Positions 55,110 to 63,773 of a stretch of 64,000 bases of DNA are shown here, one piece after another. The notes beneath the pieces are model-generated. The model saw only the letters and a list, made by a program, of their open reading frames with translations, was not told where the DNA came from and made no database searches. Location of the stretch: contig NZ_JACEIB010000027.1 of NCBI RefSeq assembly GCF_013778325.1, positions 310,001 through 374,000 on the forward strand, given 5' to 3'. The position numbers and the translations under genes are program-made. The first letter of the stretch is position 1; every line of letters begins with the position of its first letter. Origin of the DNA: Sphingomonas chungangi. Lineage in GTDB: Bacteria > Pseudomonadota > Alphaproteobacteria > Sphingomonadales > Sphingomonadaceae.

Positions 55110-55919
55110 ATGGTAGCCGTATCCGCACCCGCATCCTCCGTGTCGCCGCCGGCGGTGCCGATCAGACGGATAGGCCCGGCCGACATCCGCATCGCGCTCA
55201 GCCTCGGCTGGGGCGATTTCCGGGCAATGCGCGGCGACATCCTGTTCGTGGCGTTGATCTATCCACTGGTCGGGCTGGTGACGGCCTTCCTCGCGCTGGA
55301 CGGATTGCCGCTGCATCTCTTCTTCCCGCTGGCGGCGGGGCTGTCGCTGATGGGCCCGCTGGTCGCGGTGGGCTTCTACGAACTGGCGCGGCGGCGCGAA
55401 GCGGGGCTGGAGAGGGGCTGGAGCCACTTCTTCGATCCGCTGCGCAGCGCCTCGATGGGCTCGCTTCTCGGCATCGCGATCGGCATGATCATGCTCTTCG
55501 GATCGTGGATCTATTTCGCCGGCGCGATCCACGACGCCTTCATGACCAACGTGCCGCCACCGAGCGTCGGCGCTTTCCTCACCCGGCTGTTCGGCACGGA
55601 GCAGGGCTGGGAGATGATGATCGTCGGCAACCTCGTCGGCCTGGCCTATGCGATCGTCACGCTGGCGCTGACCTGGGTGGCGATGCCGATGCTGGTCGAT
55701 CGGCCGACCGACAGCTGGACGGCGATCTCCACCTCGCTGCGCGCGATGGCCGTCAACCCGGCGATGGCGGCGCGCTGGGGCCTGACGGTCGCGGTGCTGC
55801 TGATGCTGGGATCGATCCCGGCGTTCGTGGGGCTGGCCGTGATGCTGCCATGGCTGGGATATGCCACATGGCATCTCTACACGCGGGTCGTCGATCGGGA
55901 GGCCTGGGCGCGATCCTGA
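55110..55919 (+). CDS. DUF2189-like multi-pass membrane protein
   Basis: A 269-residue protein with about six hydrophobic segments, consistent with the DUF2189 family often found near cytochrome oxidase genes in Alphaproteobacteria. Conserved-looking parts are IRIALSLGWGDFRAMRGDILF, GPLVAVGFYELARRREAGLERGWSHFF and VAMPMLVDRPTDSWTAISTSLRAM. AGGAGAG precedes the ATG at 55110. No oxidase genes are nearby. Function unknown; membrane organisation or complex assembly has been suggested for relatives only by context. Confidence 0.72.
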   Translation: MVAVSAPASSVSPPAVPIRRIGPADIRIALSLGWGDFRAMRGDILFVALIYPLVGLVTAFLALDGLPLHLFFPLAAGLSLMGPLVAVGFYELARRREAGLERGWSHFFDPLRSASMGSLLGIAIGMIMLFGSWIYFAGAIHDAFMTNVPPPSVGAFLTRLFGTEQGWEMMIVGNLVGLAYAIVTLALTWVAMPMLVDRPTDSWTAISTSLRAMAVNPAMAARWGLTVAVLLMLGSIPAFVGLAVMLPWLGYATWHLYTRVVDREAWARS

Positions 55920-55934
55920 TACGAGGGGAGCCGC

Positions 55935-56108
55935 GTGCGGACGAAGCTGAGCGTTTGCATCAGGAAGAAGCGGTTCTCTTCCGAGGATGACGCGGCGCGA
56001 TCGGCGCGCGCCGCCAATTTCCCCTTGCGGCCCTATCGCTGCGATCGGTGCGATCGCTACCACCTGACCAGCCGGACCAAGGGCAAGCGCAAGCTTGGTT
56101 CCGGCTAG
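55935..56108 (+). CDS. 57-residue zinc-knuckle protein
   Basis: A short gene starting with GTG at 55935 and ending with TAG at 56108, preceded by the strong site GAGGGGAG and 15 bases after the DUF2189-like stop. The protein is basic, with an N-terminal half rich in Ser and Ala and a C-terminal PYRCDRCDRYHLTSRTKGKR. The Cys-x2-Cys plus the nearby His suggest a zinc knuckle, and the YRC..C..YHLTSR pattern recurs in small proteins of unknown role in Alphaproteobacteria. It may be translated with the gene in front. Function unknown. Confidence 0.7.
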   Translation: MRTKLSVCIRKKRFSSEDDAARSARAANFPLRPYRCDRCDRYHLTSRTKGKRKLGSG

Positions 56109-56125
56109 CGGGACCCAGCCTCAGC

Positions 56126-58342
56126 CTACTCCCCCAGCACCTTCTCGTCCAGGAACCGCTCGATCGTCTTCTGGACGTGCGCCTGCCGCCCTTCACCCGC
56201 GATATGGTGGGTCTGGCCGACATAGAGCATCATGTCGAACGGCGTGTCAGTCTCCTGCAACTTGTTGATCAGCGCCGCCGAGTTCTCGAACACGACGTTG
56301 TCGTCGGACAGACCATGCATGAGCAGAAGCGGTGTCTTAATCGAGGGCGCGTCGGCGATCGCGTCTGAGGTCGCGTAGGTCTTCGGATCGGTGAGCGGGC
56401 TGCCGAGATAGCGCTCGGTATAATGGGTGTCGTAGAGTTCCCACTTGGTCACCGGCGCGCCCGCGATGCCGGCGGCGTAGAGGCCCCGATCTTTCTCCAG
56501 CATCTTGAGCGTCATATAGCCGCCATAGGACCAGCCGAAGATCGCGATCTTCTTCGGGTCCACGAACGCCTGCTGCTGCAGCCAGCGCGCGGCGGTGGCC
56601 TGGTCCTCCACCTCGACCGTCCCCATCGCGTGGTAGATCTGGTCCTGGAAGGCGGTGCCGCGGTTGGGCGAACCACGATTGTCGATCTGGAAGTAGATCC
56701 AGCCCTTCGACACCCAATATTGCGCCATCGGCGCCATCCACGCCCGCTTCACCTGCTGCGATCCGGGGCCGCCATAATGCTCGAAGAACACCGGGTAGCG
56801 CTTGCCCGCCTCCAGCTTCGGCGTGATCATCTCGTAATAGATCGTGGAGCCGTCCGCCGCCTTCATCGTGCCGTAGGTGACGGGGCGATGCGCCGCCAGA
56901 AAGGGCGCGTAGGGATGGCTCGCATCGAGCCGGTTCTCCTCGATCCACGCGATCCGCTTGCCGGTGGCATCGGCGAGATAGACCTGCGGCGGCTGGCTCG
57001 GCGAAGAGCGGGTGACGACCATCCGCGTCGCCGCCTTGTCCATCACCGCCTCGTTCCACCAGCCGCGCTCGGTGAGGCGCTCGGGTTCGGCGGGGTTGAG
57101 ATAGTCGATCGTGTAGAGCTGGCTTTCCAGCACATCGTCCTTGTTGGCGGTGAAGAACAGGCGGTGGCTCGCCTCGTCCACCCCGATCAGGCCGGCGTGG
57201 GCGGACTGGCCGTTCATCTCCACCGACCAGTCGCCGTGGGTGAGTTGCGTCCACTGCCCGTTCGCGAAGCGGTAGAGATGCAGGAAGCCGCTGCGCGCCG
57301 ATCCCCAGATCAAGCTGCCGTCCTTGAGCGGCTTGAAGTCGTCGTTGAGATCGATCCAGGTCCTGGATGTCTCGCTGAACAGAACCTTCGCCGCGCCGGT
57401 CGCGGGATCGACCGCCAGCATGTCGAGCCGCTTCTGGTCGCGCGTCTCGCGCTGGACGTAGAGGGTGCGGCCATCCGGTGCCCAGTTCACGCGGGCGATG
57501 TAGATGTCGGGATCGGAGTCGAGATCAACCTTTACCGCCTTGCCCGTCGTCGGCGAGATGATGCTGAGCGCAACGGTGACGTTGAGCGTGCCGGCGGCCG
57601 GATAGCGCTGGTCGAACGTCTTGGTCCCGTCCGCCCCGATCGCGGCGCGGGTGACGACCTTCACCCTGACCTCGTCATAACATTCGACCGCGACATGGGC
57701 GTCGTCCGGCGACCACCAGGCGCCTTCGGTGCGATCCATCTCCTCCTGCGCGACGAACTCGGCTGTGCCGCAGGTGACGGTGCCGCCGCCGACGCTGGTG
57801 AGCGGGCTCGCCTTACCGCTCGCCAGATCGAGCGCGACGAGATTCTGGTCGCGCACGAAGCTGACGTAATGGCCGGCCTCGGAAACATGCGGATCGAGCA
57901 CCGCCTCGCCGCTGGTCAGCTTGCGCACCTTGCCGTCGAGCGTCGCCAGATAGAGATCGCCGTCGATCGGCACGAGCAGTGCCTTGCCGTCCGGCGCCCA
58001 GTCATATTCGACGATGCCTTCGGTGCCGCCGACCCGCGCCCGCTCGCGCCGCATCTTCTCCGCCTCGCTGAGCGCGGCACCGGAGCCGACCTTCTTGCTG
58101 TCCACCAGCATCTTTTGCGCGCCGGTCGATGTGTCGACCGCCCAGAGATCGAAGCGGTCGCGATCGTCGGCGCGCGGCTTGAGCAGGGTTACCCACTTCC
58201 CGTCCGGCGAGAGCTTGAGCTGGCGGGGTGTCGGGCCGGAGAGCGAGGGGCTCGCGAAGATCCTGTCGATGGTGAGCGGCTGTTGCGGAACGGGCGCGGC
58301 GGCGAGGAGCAGCGGCAAAGCCGCGAGGAGGAGCGAACGCAT
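56126..58342 (-). CDS. Exported S9-family prolyl oligopeptidase (dipeptidyl peptidase IV type)
   Basis: A 738-residue exported serine peptidase. The signal peptide is MRSLLLAALPLLLAAAPVP. Residues about 30-460 form the DPP-IV beta-propeller, with the double-Glu-like QEEMDRTEGAWWSPD that anchors the substrate N-terminus. The C-terminal alpha/beta-hydrolase domain has the nucleophile in FGWSYGGYMTL, the Asp in HGLSDDNVVFE and the His in GQTHHIAGEGR. It should remove X-Pro or X-Ala dipeptides from peptides in the periplasm. Single gene; a palindromic repeat lies just before its start. Confidence 0.93.
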   Translation of the reverse strand: MRSLLLAALPLLLAAAPVPQQPLTIDRIFASPSLSGPTPRQLKLSPDGKWVTLLKPRADDRDRFDLWAVDTSTGAQKMLVDSKKVGSGAALSEAEKMRRERARVGGTEGIVEYDWAPDGKALLVPIDGDLYLATLDGKVRKLTSGEAVLDPHVSEAGHYVSFVRDQNLVALDLASGKASPLTSVGGGTVTCGTAEFVAQEEMDRTEGAWWSPDDAHVAVECYDEVRVKVVTRAAIGADGTKTFDQRYPAAGTLNVTVALSIISPTTGKAVKVDLDSDPDIYIARVNWAPDGRTLYVQRETRDQKRLDMLAVDPATGAAKVLFSETSRTWIDLNDDFKPLKDGSLIWGSARSGFLHLYRFANGQWTQLTHGDWSVEMNGQSAHAGLIGVDEASHRLFFTANKDDVLESQLYTIDYLNPAEPERLTERGWWNEAVMDKAATRMVVTRSSPSQPPQVYLADATGKRIAWIEENRLDASHPYAPFLAAHRPVTYGTMKAADGSTIYYEMITPKLEAGKRYPVFFEHYGGPGSQQVKRAWMAPMAQYWVSKGWIYFQIDNRGSPNRGTAFQDQIYHAMGTVEVEDQATAARWLQQQAFVDPKKIAIFGWSYGGYMTLKMLEKDRGLYAAGIAGAPVTKWELYDTHYTERYLGSPLTDPKTYATSDAIADAPSIKTPLLLMHGLSDDNVVFENSAALINKLQETDTPFDMMLYVGQTHHIAGEGRQAHVQKTIERFLDEKVLGE

Positions 58343-58356
58343 GCCCCACTCCCTAT

Positions 58357-58446
58357 CCGTTCGCCCTGAGCTTGTCGAAGGGCTGTCCTTCCTCTTTCAG
58401 CGTGGCAAAAGGAAGGACAAGGCTTCGACAAGCTCAGCCCGAACGG
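58357..58446. repeat. Dispersed palindromic repeat, copy B
   Basis: A 90-base palindrome: CCGTTCGCCCTGAGCTTGTC opens and GACAAGCTCAGCCCGAACGG closes it, with further pairing GTCCTTCC / GGAAGGAC near the tip. It lies between the divergent peptidase and MBL-hydrolase genes, where it occupies most of the shared promoter region. Same family as copies at 1878, 59366 and 63774. Confidence 0.85.
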
Positions 58447-58463
58447 AGTAAGGTCGGGATACG

Positions 58464-59360
58464 ATGAAGAGGATGACGATGGCCCATCGATTGCTTCCCG
58501 CGCTCGCTCTCGCCCTGTTCGCGACCATGCCGGCCTGCGCGAAGCCCGCCCCGGCCGCGCCCGCCGCAACGCGTTTCTCGATCGGCAAGGTGAAGTTCGT
58601 AGCGCTGCGCGACATGAGCAACGTCGTGCCCAATGACGGCAGCGTGTTCGGTGTCGGCGTGCCGACCGATCAGGTGGCCGCCGTGCTCAAGGCGCATGGT
58701 GCTGCGACCGACCAGATCCCGCTCGGCGTCGATGCGCTGCTGGCGATCCTGCCGGGCCATGTCGTGCTACTCGACACGGGGTTGGGGCCGAAGGTCGGCG
58801 GCGTGCTGCCGCTCAGCCTCGCCGAGGCGCATGTCGCGCCCGCTAGCGTCACCGACATCCTCATCACCCACAGCCATGGCGACCATATCGGCGGCTTGCT
58901 GACCAGGGTGGGCGGCCTCGCCTTCCCCAATGCGACGATCCGCATGTCGGCGCCCGAATGGGCCTTCCTGCAGGCCAAGGGCAACAAGGCGATGCTCGAC
59001 GCGATCCGCCCCAAGGTGCAGCCGTTCGAGCCGGGCGCCGAGGTGGTGCCGGGCATCCGTTCCGTGCCGCTGCCGGGGCATACGCCAGGCCATTCCGGCT
59101 ACCTGATCGGGATGGGCAAGGATGCGCTACTGGATATCGGCGACACAGCGCATTCGTCCATCATCTCGCTGGCGAAGCCGGACTGGACGATCGAATATGA
59201 CACCGATGCCGACGAGGGACGCTCCACGCGCAAGGCGGAACTCGCGAAGCTCGCCGCCGGCCACCAGCGCATCTTCGCGCCGCACTTCCCGTTTCCGGGG
59301 GTGGGCTACGTGGTGAAGGCGAGGGATGGATACAGTTGGCAGGCGGATATGCCCAAATAA
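58464..59360 (+). CDS. Exported metallo-beta-lactamase-fold hydrolase
   Basis: A 298-residue protein with a signal peptide containing LLPALALALFATMPACA, possibly a lipoprotein because of the Cys after MPA. The zinc motif is ITHSHGDHIGGL (HxHxDH), a later His is in LPGHTPGHSGYLIG, the bridging Asp is in LLDIGDTAHSS and the last His is in IFAPHFPFPG. Similar proteins include quorum-quenching lactonases and other ester hydrolases; the substrate is not decided. The start could be ATG 58464 or the downstream ATG of MTMAHRLL. Confidence 0.88.
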   Translation: MKRMTMAHRLLPALALALFATMPACAKPAPAAPAATRFSIGKVKFVALRDMSNVVPNDGSVFGVGVPTDQVAAVLKAHGAATDQIPLGVDALLAILPGHVVLLDTGLGPKVGGVLPLSLAEAHVAPASVTDILITHSHGDHIGGLLTRVGGLAFPNATIRMSAPEWAFLQAKGNKAMLDAIRPKVQPFEPGAEVVPGIRSVPLPGHTPGHSGYLIGMGKDALLDIGDTAHSSIISLAKPDWTIEYDTDADEGRSTRKAELAKLAAGHQRIFAPHFPFPGVGYVVKARDGYSWQADMPK

Positions 59361-59365
59361 CCCAT

Positions 59366-59493
59366 CCCGTTCGTGCTGACGAGCCGCTGAGCCTGTCGAA
59401 GCGGCGTCTCGAAGCACGGTCGCAGCGCATACCCTTCGAGACAGGCCTTCGACTGCGCTCCGCTCCGCTCAGTCCTTCCCTCAGGGCGAACGG
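59366..59493. repeat. Dispersed palindromic repeat, copy C
   Basis: A 128-base element starting CCCGTTCGTGCTGA and ending TCAGGGCGAACGG, with inner inverted parts CTGTCGAAGCGGCGTCTCGAAG and CTTCGAGACAGGCCTTCGAC. It follows the MBL-hydrolase stop by five bases and precedes the rplS terminator on the other strand. Close to copy D at 63774 over almost its whole length. Confidence 0.85.
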
Positions 59494-59503
59494 AGATTGG
59501 GAT

Positions 59504-59538
59504 AAAGAAAGGGCGCCGGCAGCTTCCCGCCGACGCCC
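59504..59538 (-). terminator. Intrinsic terminator of the rpsP-rplS operon
   Basis: Read leftward, GGGCGTCGGC and GCCGGCGCCC pair with one G-T type mismatch around an eight-base loop, followed by TTTCTTT. It lies about 30 bases past the rplS stop, at the end of the translation operon. Confidence 0.82.
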
Positions 59539-59567
59539 TCTTAAAAGGCTCTCGCGTCGCGAAAGGC

Positions 59568-59948
59568 TTATGCCTTCGCGGTCTCGCGATTGTCCTTGCG
59601 CTCGGCGATGCGGGCCGACTTGCCGGTGCGGCCGCGCAGATAATAGAGCTTCGCGCGGCGGACGGCGCCCTTGCGCACCACATCGATCGAATCGACGTTG
59701 GGCGAGTAGAGCGGGAAGACGCGCTCCACGCCCTCGCCGAACGAGATCTTGCGGACGGTGAAGCTGGAGCCCATGCCTTTGTTCGAGCGCGCGATGCACA
59801 CGCCCTCGAAGGCCTGCACGCGGGTGCGCTCGCCCTCGACTACCTTCACGCCGACGCGCAGGGTGTCACCGGGGCGGAATTCCGGAATCTTCTTGGTCTC
59901 GTTGAAATGCGCGATGGCCTCGGCCTCGAGCTGCTGGATCAGGTTCAT
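59568..59948 (-). CDS. rplS: 50S ribosomal protein L19
   Basis: A 126-residue L19, located at the 30S-50S interface. [30 protein letters not shown] and [24 protein letters not shown] are the family signatures. A short Lys/Glu tail follows ([13 protein letters not shown]). The ATG overlaps the trmD stop by four bases, so translation is coupled. Last gene of the operon. Confidence 0.98.
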   Translation of the reverse strand: MNLIQQLEAEAIAHFNETKKIPEFRPGDTLRVGVKVVEGERTRVQAFEGVCIARSNKGMGSSFTVRKISFGEGVERVFPLYSPNVDSIDVVRKGAVRRAKLYYLRGRTGKSARIAERKDNRETAKA

Positions 59949-60691
59949 GACTTATCGTCCCAGTCTTCGTGCCGCGCGCCAGAGGGCGACCGACCCGGAG
60001 TGCCACCGTGGCGCTCCCAAAGGTCCGGCCGCCTTAGCCGTGTGATGGCCTCGGCCTCGCGTTTCCGCCAAGCCGCGATCCTCGCATGATCCCCCGATCG
60101 CAGCACTTCGGGGATCGTGCGCCCTTCCCATTCCTGGGGTCGGGTATAATGCGGATATTCGAGCAGCCCCGTCTCGAAGCTCTCGTCGTCTCCGCTCGAA
60201 GCGGCGCCCATTACGCCGGGAAGCAGCCGGATGCAAGCGTCCAGAAGCGTCAAGGCGGCCATTTCGCCGCCCGAGAGGATATAGTCGCCGATCGAGACCT
60301 CCTCGATCCGCCGCGCGTCGAACAGCCGCTGGTCGATCCCCTCGAACCGGCCGCACAGGATGATGGCGCCGGGGCCTTGCGCGAGATTGCGGACGCGGGC
60401 CTGCGTGAGCGGGCTCCCCCGCGGCGTCATGGTGAGGACGGGGACGCCGGGATTGCGCGCTGCGGTGGCGTCGAGCGCGGAGGCCAGCACGTCGGCGCGC
60501 ATCACCATGCCTGCGCCGCCGCCTGCTGGCGTATCGTCCACCGAACGATGCTTGTCTGTCGCGAAATCGCGGATCTGCACCGCGTCGAGCGACCACTTCC
60601 CCTCCGCCAGCGCGCGCCCCGCGAGGCTGATGCCGAGCGGCCCGGGGAACATCTCCGGATAGAGCGTGAGGACAGTGGCCGCGAAGCTCAC
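59945..60691 (-). CDS. trmD: tRNA (guanine-N1)-methyltransferase TrmD
   Basis: A 248-residue SPOUT methyltransferase making m1G37 in tRNA, which prevents +1 frameshifting. [20 protein letters not shown], the knotted cofactor site with [23 protein letters not shown] and the C-terminal [16 protein letters not shown] are all present. The GTG at 60691 overlaps the stop of the small membrane protein gene by four bases (GTGA); the ORF extension to 60742 is not needed. In most bacteria rimM directly precedes trmD; here a membrane protein intervenes. Confidence 0.96.
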   Translation of the reverse strand: MSFAATVLTLYPEMFPGPLGISLAGRALAEGKWSLDAVQIRDFATDKHRSVDDTPAGGGAGMVMRADVLASALDATAARNPGVPVLTMTPRGSPLTQARVRNLAQGPGAIILCGRFEGIDQRLFDARRIEEVSIGDYILSGGEMAALTLLDACIRLLPGVMGAASSGDDESFETGLLEYPHYTRPQEWEGRTIPEVLRSGDHARIAAWRKREAEAITRLRRPDLWERHGGTPGRSPSGARHEDWDDKS

Positions 60692-60996
60692 CGCTGGGTC
60701 CAGCGCGCGACCATACTTGCCCAGAGGACACCGACCAGCCACAGCACCAGATAGCCGATCACCATCCGCGCGAGGATACCGGTCTCGGTGGAGGACGCCA
60801 GCATCTGCCGCCCCGGCCAGTTCAGGAAGGCGAACACCGCCATGCCGCCGCAGAAGAACGGCACCGGCACGGGAGCGACGAAGCGGTAGAGCCGCACGCG
60901 CTTCGGCACGCGCCGCGCGACGATCCAGATCAGTAGTCCCGTGAAGAACAGCTGCGCGCCGACCGTGGCGAAGAAGATCAGGGCGTCCGGGCTCAT
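60688..60996 (-). CDS. Small membrane protein inserted between rimM and trmD
   Basis: A 102-residue protein with three hydrophobic segments: [22 protein letters not shown] (residues about 5-26), [20 protein letters not shown] (39-58) and [19 protein letters not shown] (78-96), with basic loops ([11 protein letters not shown]). Both ends overlap neighbours by four bases: its ATG with the rimM stop and its TGA with the trmD GTG. It is therefore translated as part of the operon. I do not know a function; the presence of ffh in the same region makes a membrane-insertion role tempting but unproven. Confidence 0.8.
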   Translation of the reverse strand: MSPDALIFFATVGAQLFFTGLLIWIVARRVPKRVRLYRFVAPVPVPFFCGGMAVFAFLNWPGRQMLASSTETGILARMVIGYLVLWLVGVLWASMVARWTQR

Positions 60997-61478
60997 GCCT
61001 CGACGAACTCCTCGTGGATGCGGATCGGCGGACCCAGATCGTCGACGCCGGCCTTCACCGGCACGAGGAAGCGGCGGCCGTCGGGGCGCTCGATCTCGAT
61101 CAGGTCGCCGGCGCCGTAATCCATGACGTCGACCACCTTGCCCAACGCCTCGCCGGTGGTGGAGAGGCAGGCTTCGCCGATCAGGTCGGCATGGTAATAT
61201 TCGTCGTCGCCGAGATCGGGCAGCGAGGCGCGCGGCACGGCGAGCTGGGTACCACGCAGCGCTTCCGCCGCGTTGCGGTCGGTCACCTCGGCGAAGCGCG
61301 CGACGGCGCCGTTGGGCCCGGGGCGGACCGATTTGAGCGTGAGCGTACGCTCCCCCGCGTTCAGCGCGGGGTAGCGCGCCAGATCGTCGGTGAAGAGCTT
61401 GAGGCGCACCTCGCCCGCTATCCCGTGCGCGCCGATCACGGCGGCGAGGGTTACGAGCTTCTCGGATTGATCGGGCAA
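60993..61478 (-). CDS. rimM: Ribosome maturation factor RimM
   Basis: A 161-residue 16S processing protein that binds S19 and helps 30S head assembly. [19 protein letters not shown] opens the RimM domain and a PRC barrel follows ([38 protein letters not shown]). The TTG at 61478 is the only good start; its Shine-Dalgarno GGGAGGGG is provided by the end of the repeat element at 61484-61609. A stop codon overlaps the next gene by four bases. Confidence 0.94.
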   Translation of the reverse strand: MPDQSEKLVTLAAVIGAHGIAGEVRLKLFTDDLARYPALNAGERTLTLKSVRPGPNGAVARFAEVTDRNAAEALRGTQLAVPRASLPDLGDDEYYHADLIGEACLSTTGEALGKVVDVMDYGAGDLIEIERPDGRRFLVPVKAGVDDLGPPIRIHEEFVEA

Positions 61479-61483
61479 GAAAG

Positions 61484-61609
61484 CCCCTCCCTTTCAAGGG
61501 AGGGGTTTGGGGTGGGTGGAGGCGCGCGATACGGACATGGTCCGTCCGCGCGCTCCCGTATCACCCAGCCAACACCCACCCCCGTCCCCTCCCTTGAAAG
61601 GGAGGGGGG
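61484..61609. repeat. CCCCTCCC/GGGAGGGG palindromic repeat between rpsP and rimM
   Basis: A 126-base element. Each end is itself a palindrome (CCCCTCCCTTTCAAGGGAGGGG at the left, a near copy at the right). Inside lie GGGGTGGGTG and CACCCACCCCC as a second pair of arms, and a central pair GATACGGACATGG / reverse partner around CGCGCGCTCCCGTATC. It fills the whole gap between rpsP and rimM and supplies the rimM ribosome binding site. It differs from the CCGTTCG family. Confidence 0.85.
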
Positions 61610-61618
61610 AAGTAAGGC

Positions 61619-62059
61619 TTACGCCTCGGTGGTTTCCTCGGCGGCCGGGGCCTCCTCGGCGGGCGCCTCCGCGACCGGCTCTTCCTTCGGCTTGGCGGCC
61701 TCGGCGGCGGCTTCCGCGGCGGCGGCGGCCTTCGCCTCGCGCTCCTCGGCGCGCTCCTTGGCCTTCTCGCCCGGCTCGGCCTTCTTCGGGTTGTTCTTGG
61801 CGACACGCTCCTTCACGCCGGCGGCGTCGAGGAAGCGGGCGACGCGGTCGGTCGGCTGCGCGCCGACGCTCAGCCAATGCTTGGCGCGCTCGCCGTCGAG
61901 GATCACCCGCTTCTCGTCATCCTTGGCGAGCATCGGGTTGTAGGTGCCGATCTTCTCGAGATAGGCGCCATCGCGCGGCGCCGTCGAGTTGGCGACGACG
62001 ATGCGGTAGTACGGGCGCTTCTTGGAGCCACCACGCGACAGACGGATCGAAACGGACAT
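61619..62059 (-). CDS. rpsP: 30S ribosomal protein S16 with long C-terminal tail
   Basis: A 146-residue S16. The normal domain occupies residues 1-82 ([24 protein letters not shown], then [13 protein letters not shown] and [14 protein letters not shown]). The remaining 60 or so residues are a low-complexity Ala/Glu/Lys tail ending in [12 protein letters not shown]. Such extensions occur in sphingomonad S16 proteins; their role is unknown. The ATG at 62059 is 44 bases from the ffh stop. First of the rpsP-rimM-trmD-rplS set. Confidence 0.97.
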   Translation of the reverse strand: MSVSIRLSRGGSKKRPYYRIVVANSTAPRDGAYLEKIGTYNPMLAKDDEKRVILDGERAKHWLSVGAQPTDRVARFLDAAGVKERVAKNNPKKAEPGEKAKERAEEREAKAAAAAEAAAEAAKPKEEPVAEAPAEEAPAAEETTEA

Positions 62060-62103
62060 TCTCTTCTTCCTTCTTCAAATCAATAGCCTGACGGCCAAAC
62101 TTC

Positions 62104-63600
62104 TCACTTCTTCTTCATGAAATTCTGGAAGCCGGGCGGCAAATTCTGCCCGCCGGGAAGGCCGGGCAGACCACCCAGCCCACCGCCGCCAGCCCCGCCG
62201 AAGCCCGGCGGCATGTCGCCACCAGGACCACCGGCGCCGCCGAGGCCACCCATGCCGCCCCCGCCCTTGCCGAACAGAGCGGCGAGGCCCTTGAGGCCGC
62301 CCATCTTCTTGATCTTCTTCATGGCGGTGGCCATTTCCTGATGCATCTTCAGGATCTTGTTGACCTCCTGCACCGTGGTGCCGGAGCCCTTGGCCACCCG
62401 GATCTTGCGCTTGGCGTTGAGCAGCTCGGGCTTGGCGCGCTCCTTGGGCGTCATCGAACCGATGATCGCGTCCATGTGGATCAGCACCTTGTCGTCGACC
62501 TGGCCGTTGGCCATGGCGTTCTTCACCTTGGCGACGCCCGGCAGCATCGAGGCGAGCGCGCCGAGGCCGCCCATCTTGCGCATCTGGTTTAGCTGGCTGC
62601 GCAGGTCGTTCAGGTCGAACTGGCCCTTGCTCATCCGCTCGGCGAGCTTTTCGGCGTCTTCCTGCTTGATCGTCTCGGCGGCGCGCTCGACCAGCGACAC
62701 GACGTCGCCCATGCCGAGGATGCGGCCGGCGACGCGGCCCGGCTGGAACAGCTCCAGCCCGTCGAGCTTCTCGCCGGTGCCGACGAACTTGATCGGCTTG
62801 CCGGTGACGGCGCGCATCGACAGCGCCGCGCCGCCGCGCGCATCGCCGTCCATGCGGGTGAGCACGACGCCGGTGAGGTTCACCTGCTCGGAGAACGACT
62901 TGGCGACGTTGACGGCATCCTGGCCGGTCAACGAGTCGACGACGAGCAGGATCTCGTCCGGCTCGGAGACGGAGGCGACCGCCTTCATCTCGTCCATCAG
63001 CGCCTGATCGACGTGGAGACGGCCGGCGGTGTCGAGCAGCAGCACGTCGAAGCCCTGCAGCTTCGCGGCGTTGAGCGCGCGCTTGGCGATATCGACCGGC
63101 TGCTGCCCGGCGACGATCGGCAGCGTCTGCACCTCGGCCTGCGTGCCGAGCACGGCCAGCTGTTCCTGCGCCGCCGGGCGATTGACGTCGAGCGACGCCA
63201 TCAGCACCTTCTTGCGGCCCTTCTCCCGCAGGCGGCGCGCAATCTTGGCGGTGGTGGTGGTCTTGCCCGAACCCTGCAGGCCGACCATCATCACGATGGC
63301 GGGCGGCGTCACGTCGAGCTGGAGATCGGCGGCTTCCGAACCCAGCATCTCGGTCAGCGCGTCATTGACGATCTTGACGACCTGCTGGCCCGGCGTGACC
63401 GAGCGAAGGACCGACTGGCCGACCGCCTGCTCGGTAACCTTGTCGACGAACTCGCGCACCACCGGCAGCGCGACGTCGGCCTCGAGCAACGCGATGCGGA
63501 CCTCGCGCATCGCCGCGCGCACGTCATTCTCGTTGAGCGCACCACGGCCGCGGAGTTTATCGAAAACCCCACCCAGCCTTTCGCTCAGACTCTCGAACAT
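62104..63600 (-). CDS. ffh: Signal recognition particle GTPase Ffh
   Basis: A 498-residue SRP54 protein that with 4.5S RNA delivers nascent membrane proteins to FtsY/SecYEG. The N domain (FESLSERLGGVFDKLRGRG) is followed by the G domain, with P-loop GLQGSGKTTTTAK, DVNRPAAQEQL, LLLDTAGRLHVD and VVLTRMDGDARGG. The Met-rich M domain binds RNA and signal peptides (about residues 300-440). A Gly/Pro-rich tail (GGGGMGGLGG...PPGFQNFMKKK) ends the protein. GGAG precedes the ATG at 63600; the upstream extension to 63675 is rejected. Confidence 0.97.
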   Translation of the reverse strand: MFESLSERLGGVFDKLRGRGALNENDVRAAMREVRIALLEADVALPVVREFVDKVTEQAVGQSVLRSVTPGQQVVKIVNDALTEMLGSEAADLQLDVTPPAIVMMVGLQGSGKTTTTAKIARRLREKGRKKVLMASLDVNRPAAQEQLAVLGTQAEVQTLPIVAGQQPVDIAKRALNAAKLQGFDVLLLDTAGRLHVDQALMDEMKAVASVSEPDEILLVVDSLTGQDAVNVAKSFSEQVNLTGVVLTRMDGDARGGAALSMRAVTGKPIKFVGTGEKLDGLELFQPGRVAGRILGMGDVVSLVERAAETIKQEDAEKLAERMSKGQFDLNDLRSQLNQMRKMGGLGALASMLPGVAKVKNAMANGQVDDKVLIHMDAIIGSMTPKERAKPELLNAKRKIRVAKGSGTTVQEVNKILKMHQEMATAMKKIKKMGGLKGLAALFGKGGGGMGGLGGAGGPGGDMPPGFGGAGGGGLGGLPGLPGGQNLPPGFQNFMKKK

Positions 63601-63773
63601 GCGCCTACTCCAAATCCCAACAGCCCCAACGCACAAAGCGCCGGCGGGCGAAACTCGCCGGCCGGCGTGCGCCACCCTCTCGGGGGTCAGGCGCTGGAGC
63701 CATCACGAACCTTGCGGAACGATCGTGGCGGCCGATAGCGGAAGGCTCGGCGAATGGCAACCCACGCTCCACA
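63601..63773. other. Leader/promoter region of ffh, no gene supported
   Basis: This gap contains the ffh ribosome site and a stable hairpin (63639-63667, CGCCGGCGGGCGA paired with TCGCCGGCCGGCG with one mismatch) about 40 bases upstream of the start. I looked for the 4.5S RNA gene here and did not find its conserved GGAAGCAGC loop. A leftward ORF at 63605-63841 has no similarity and runs into the repeat, so it is not called. Confidence 0.4.
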
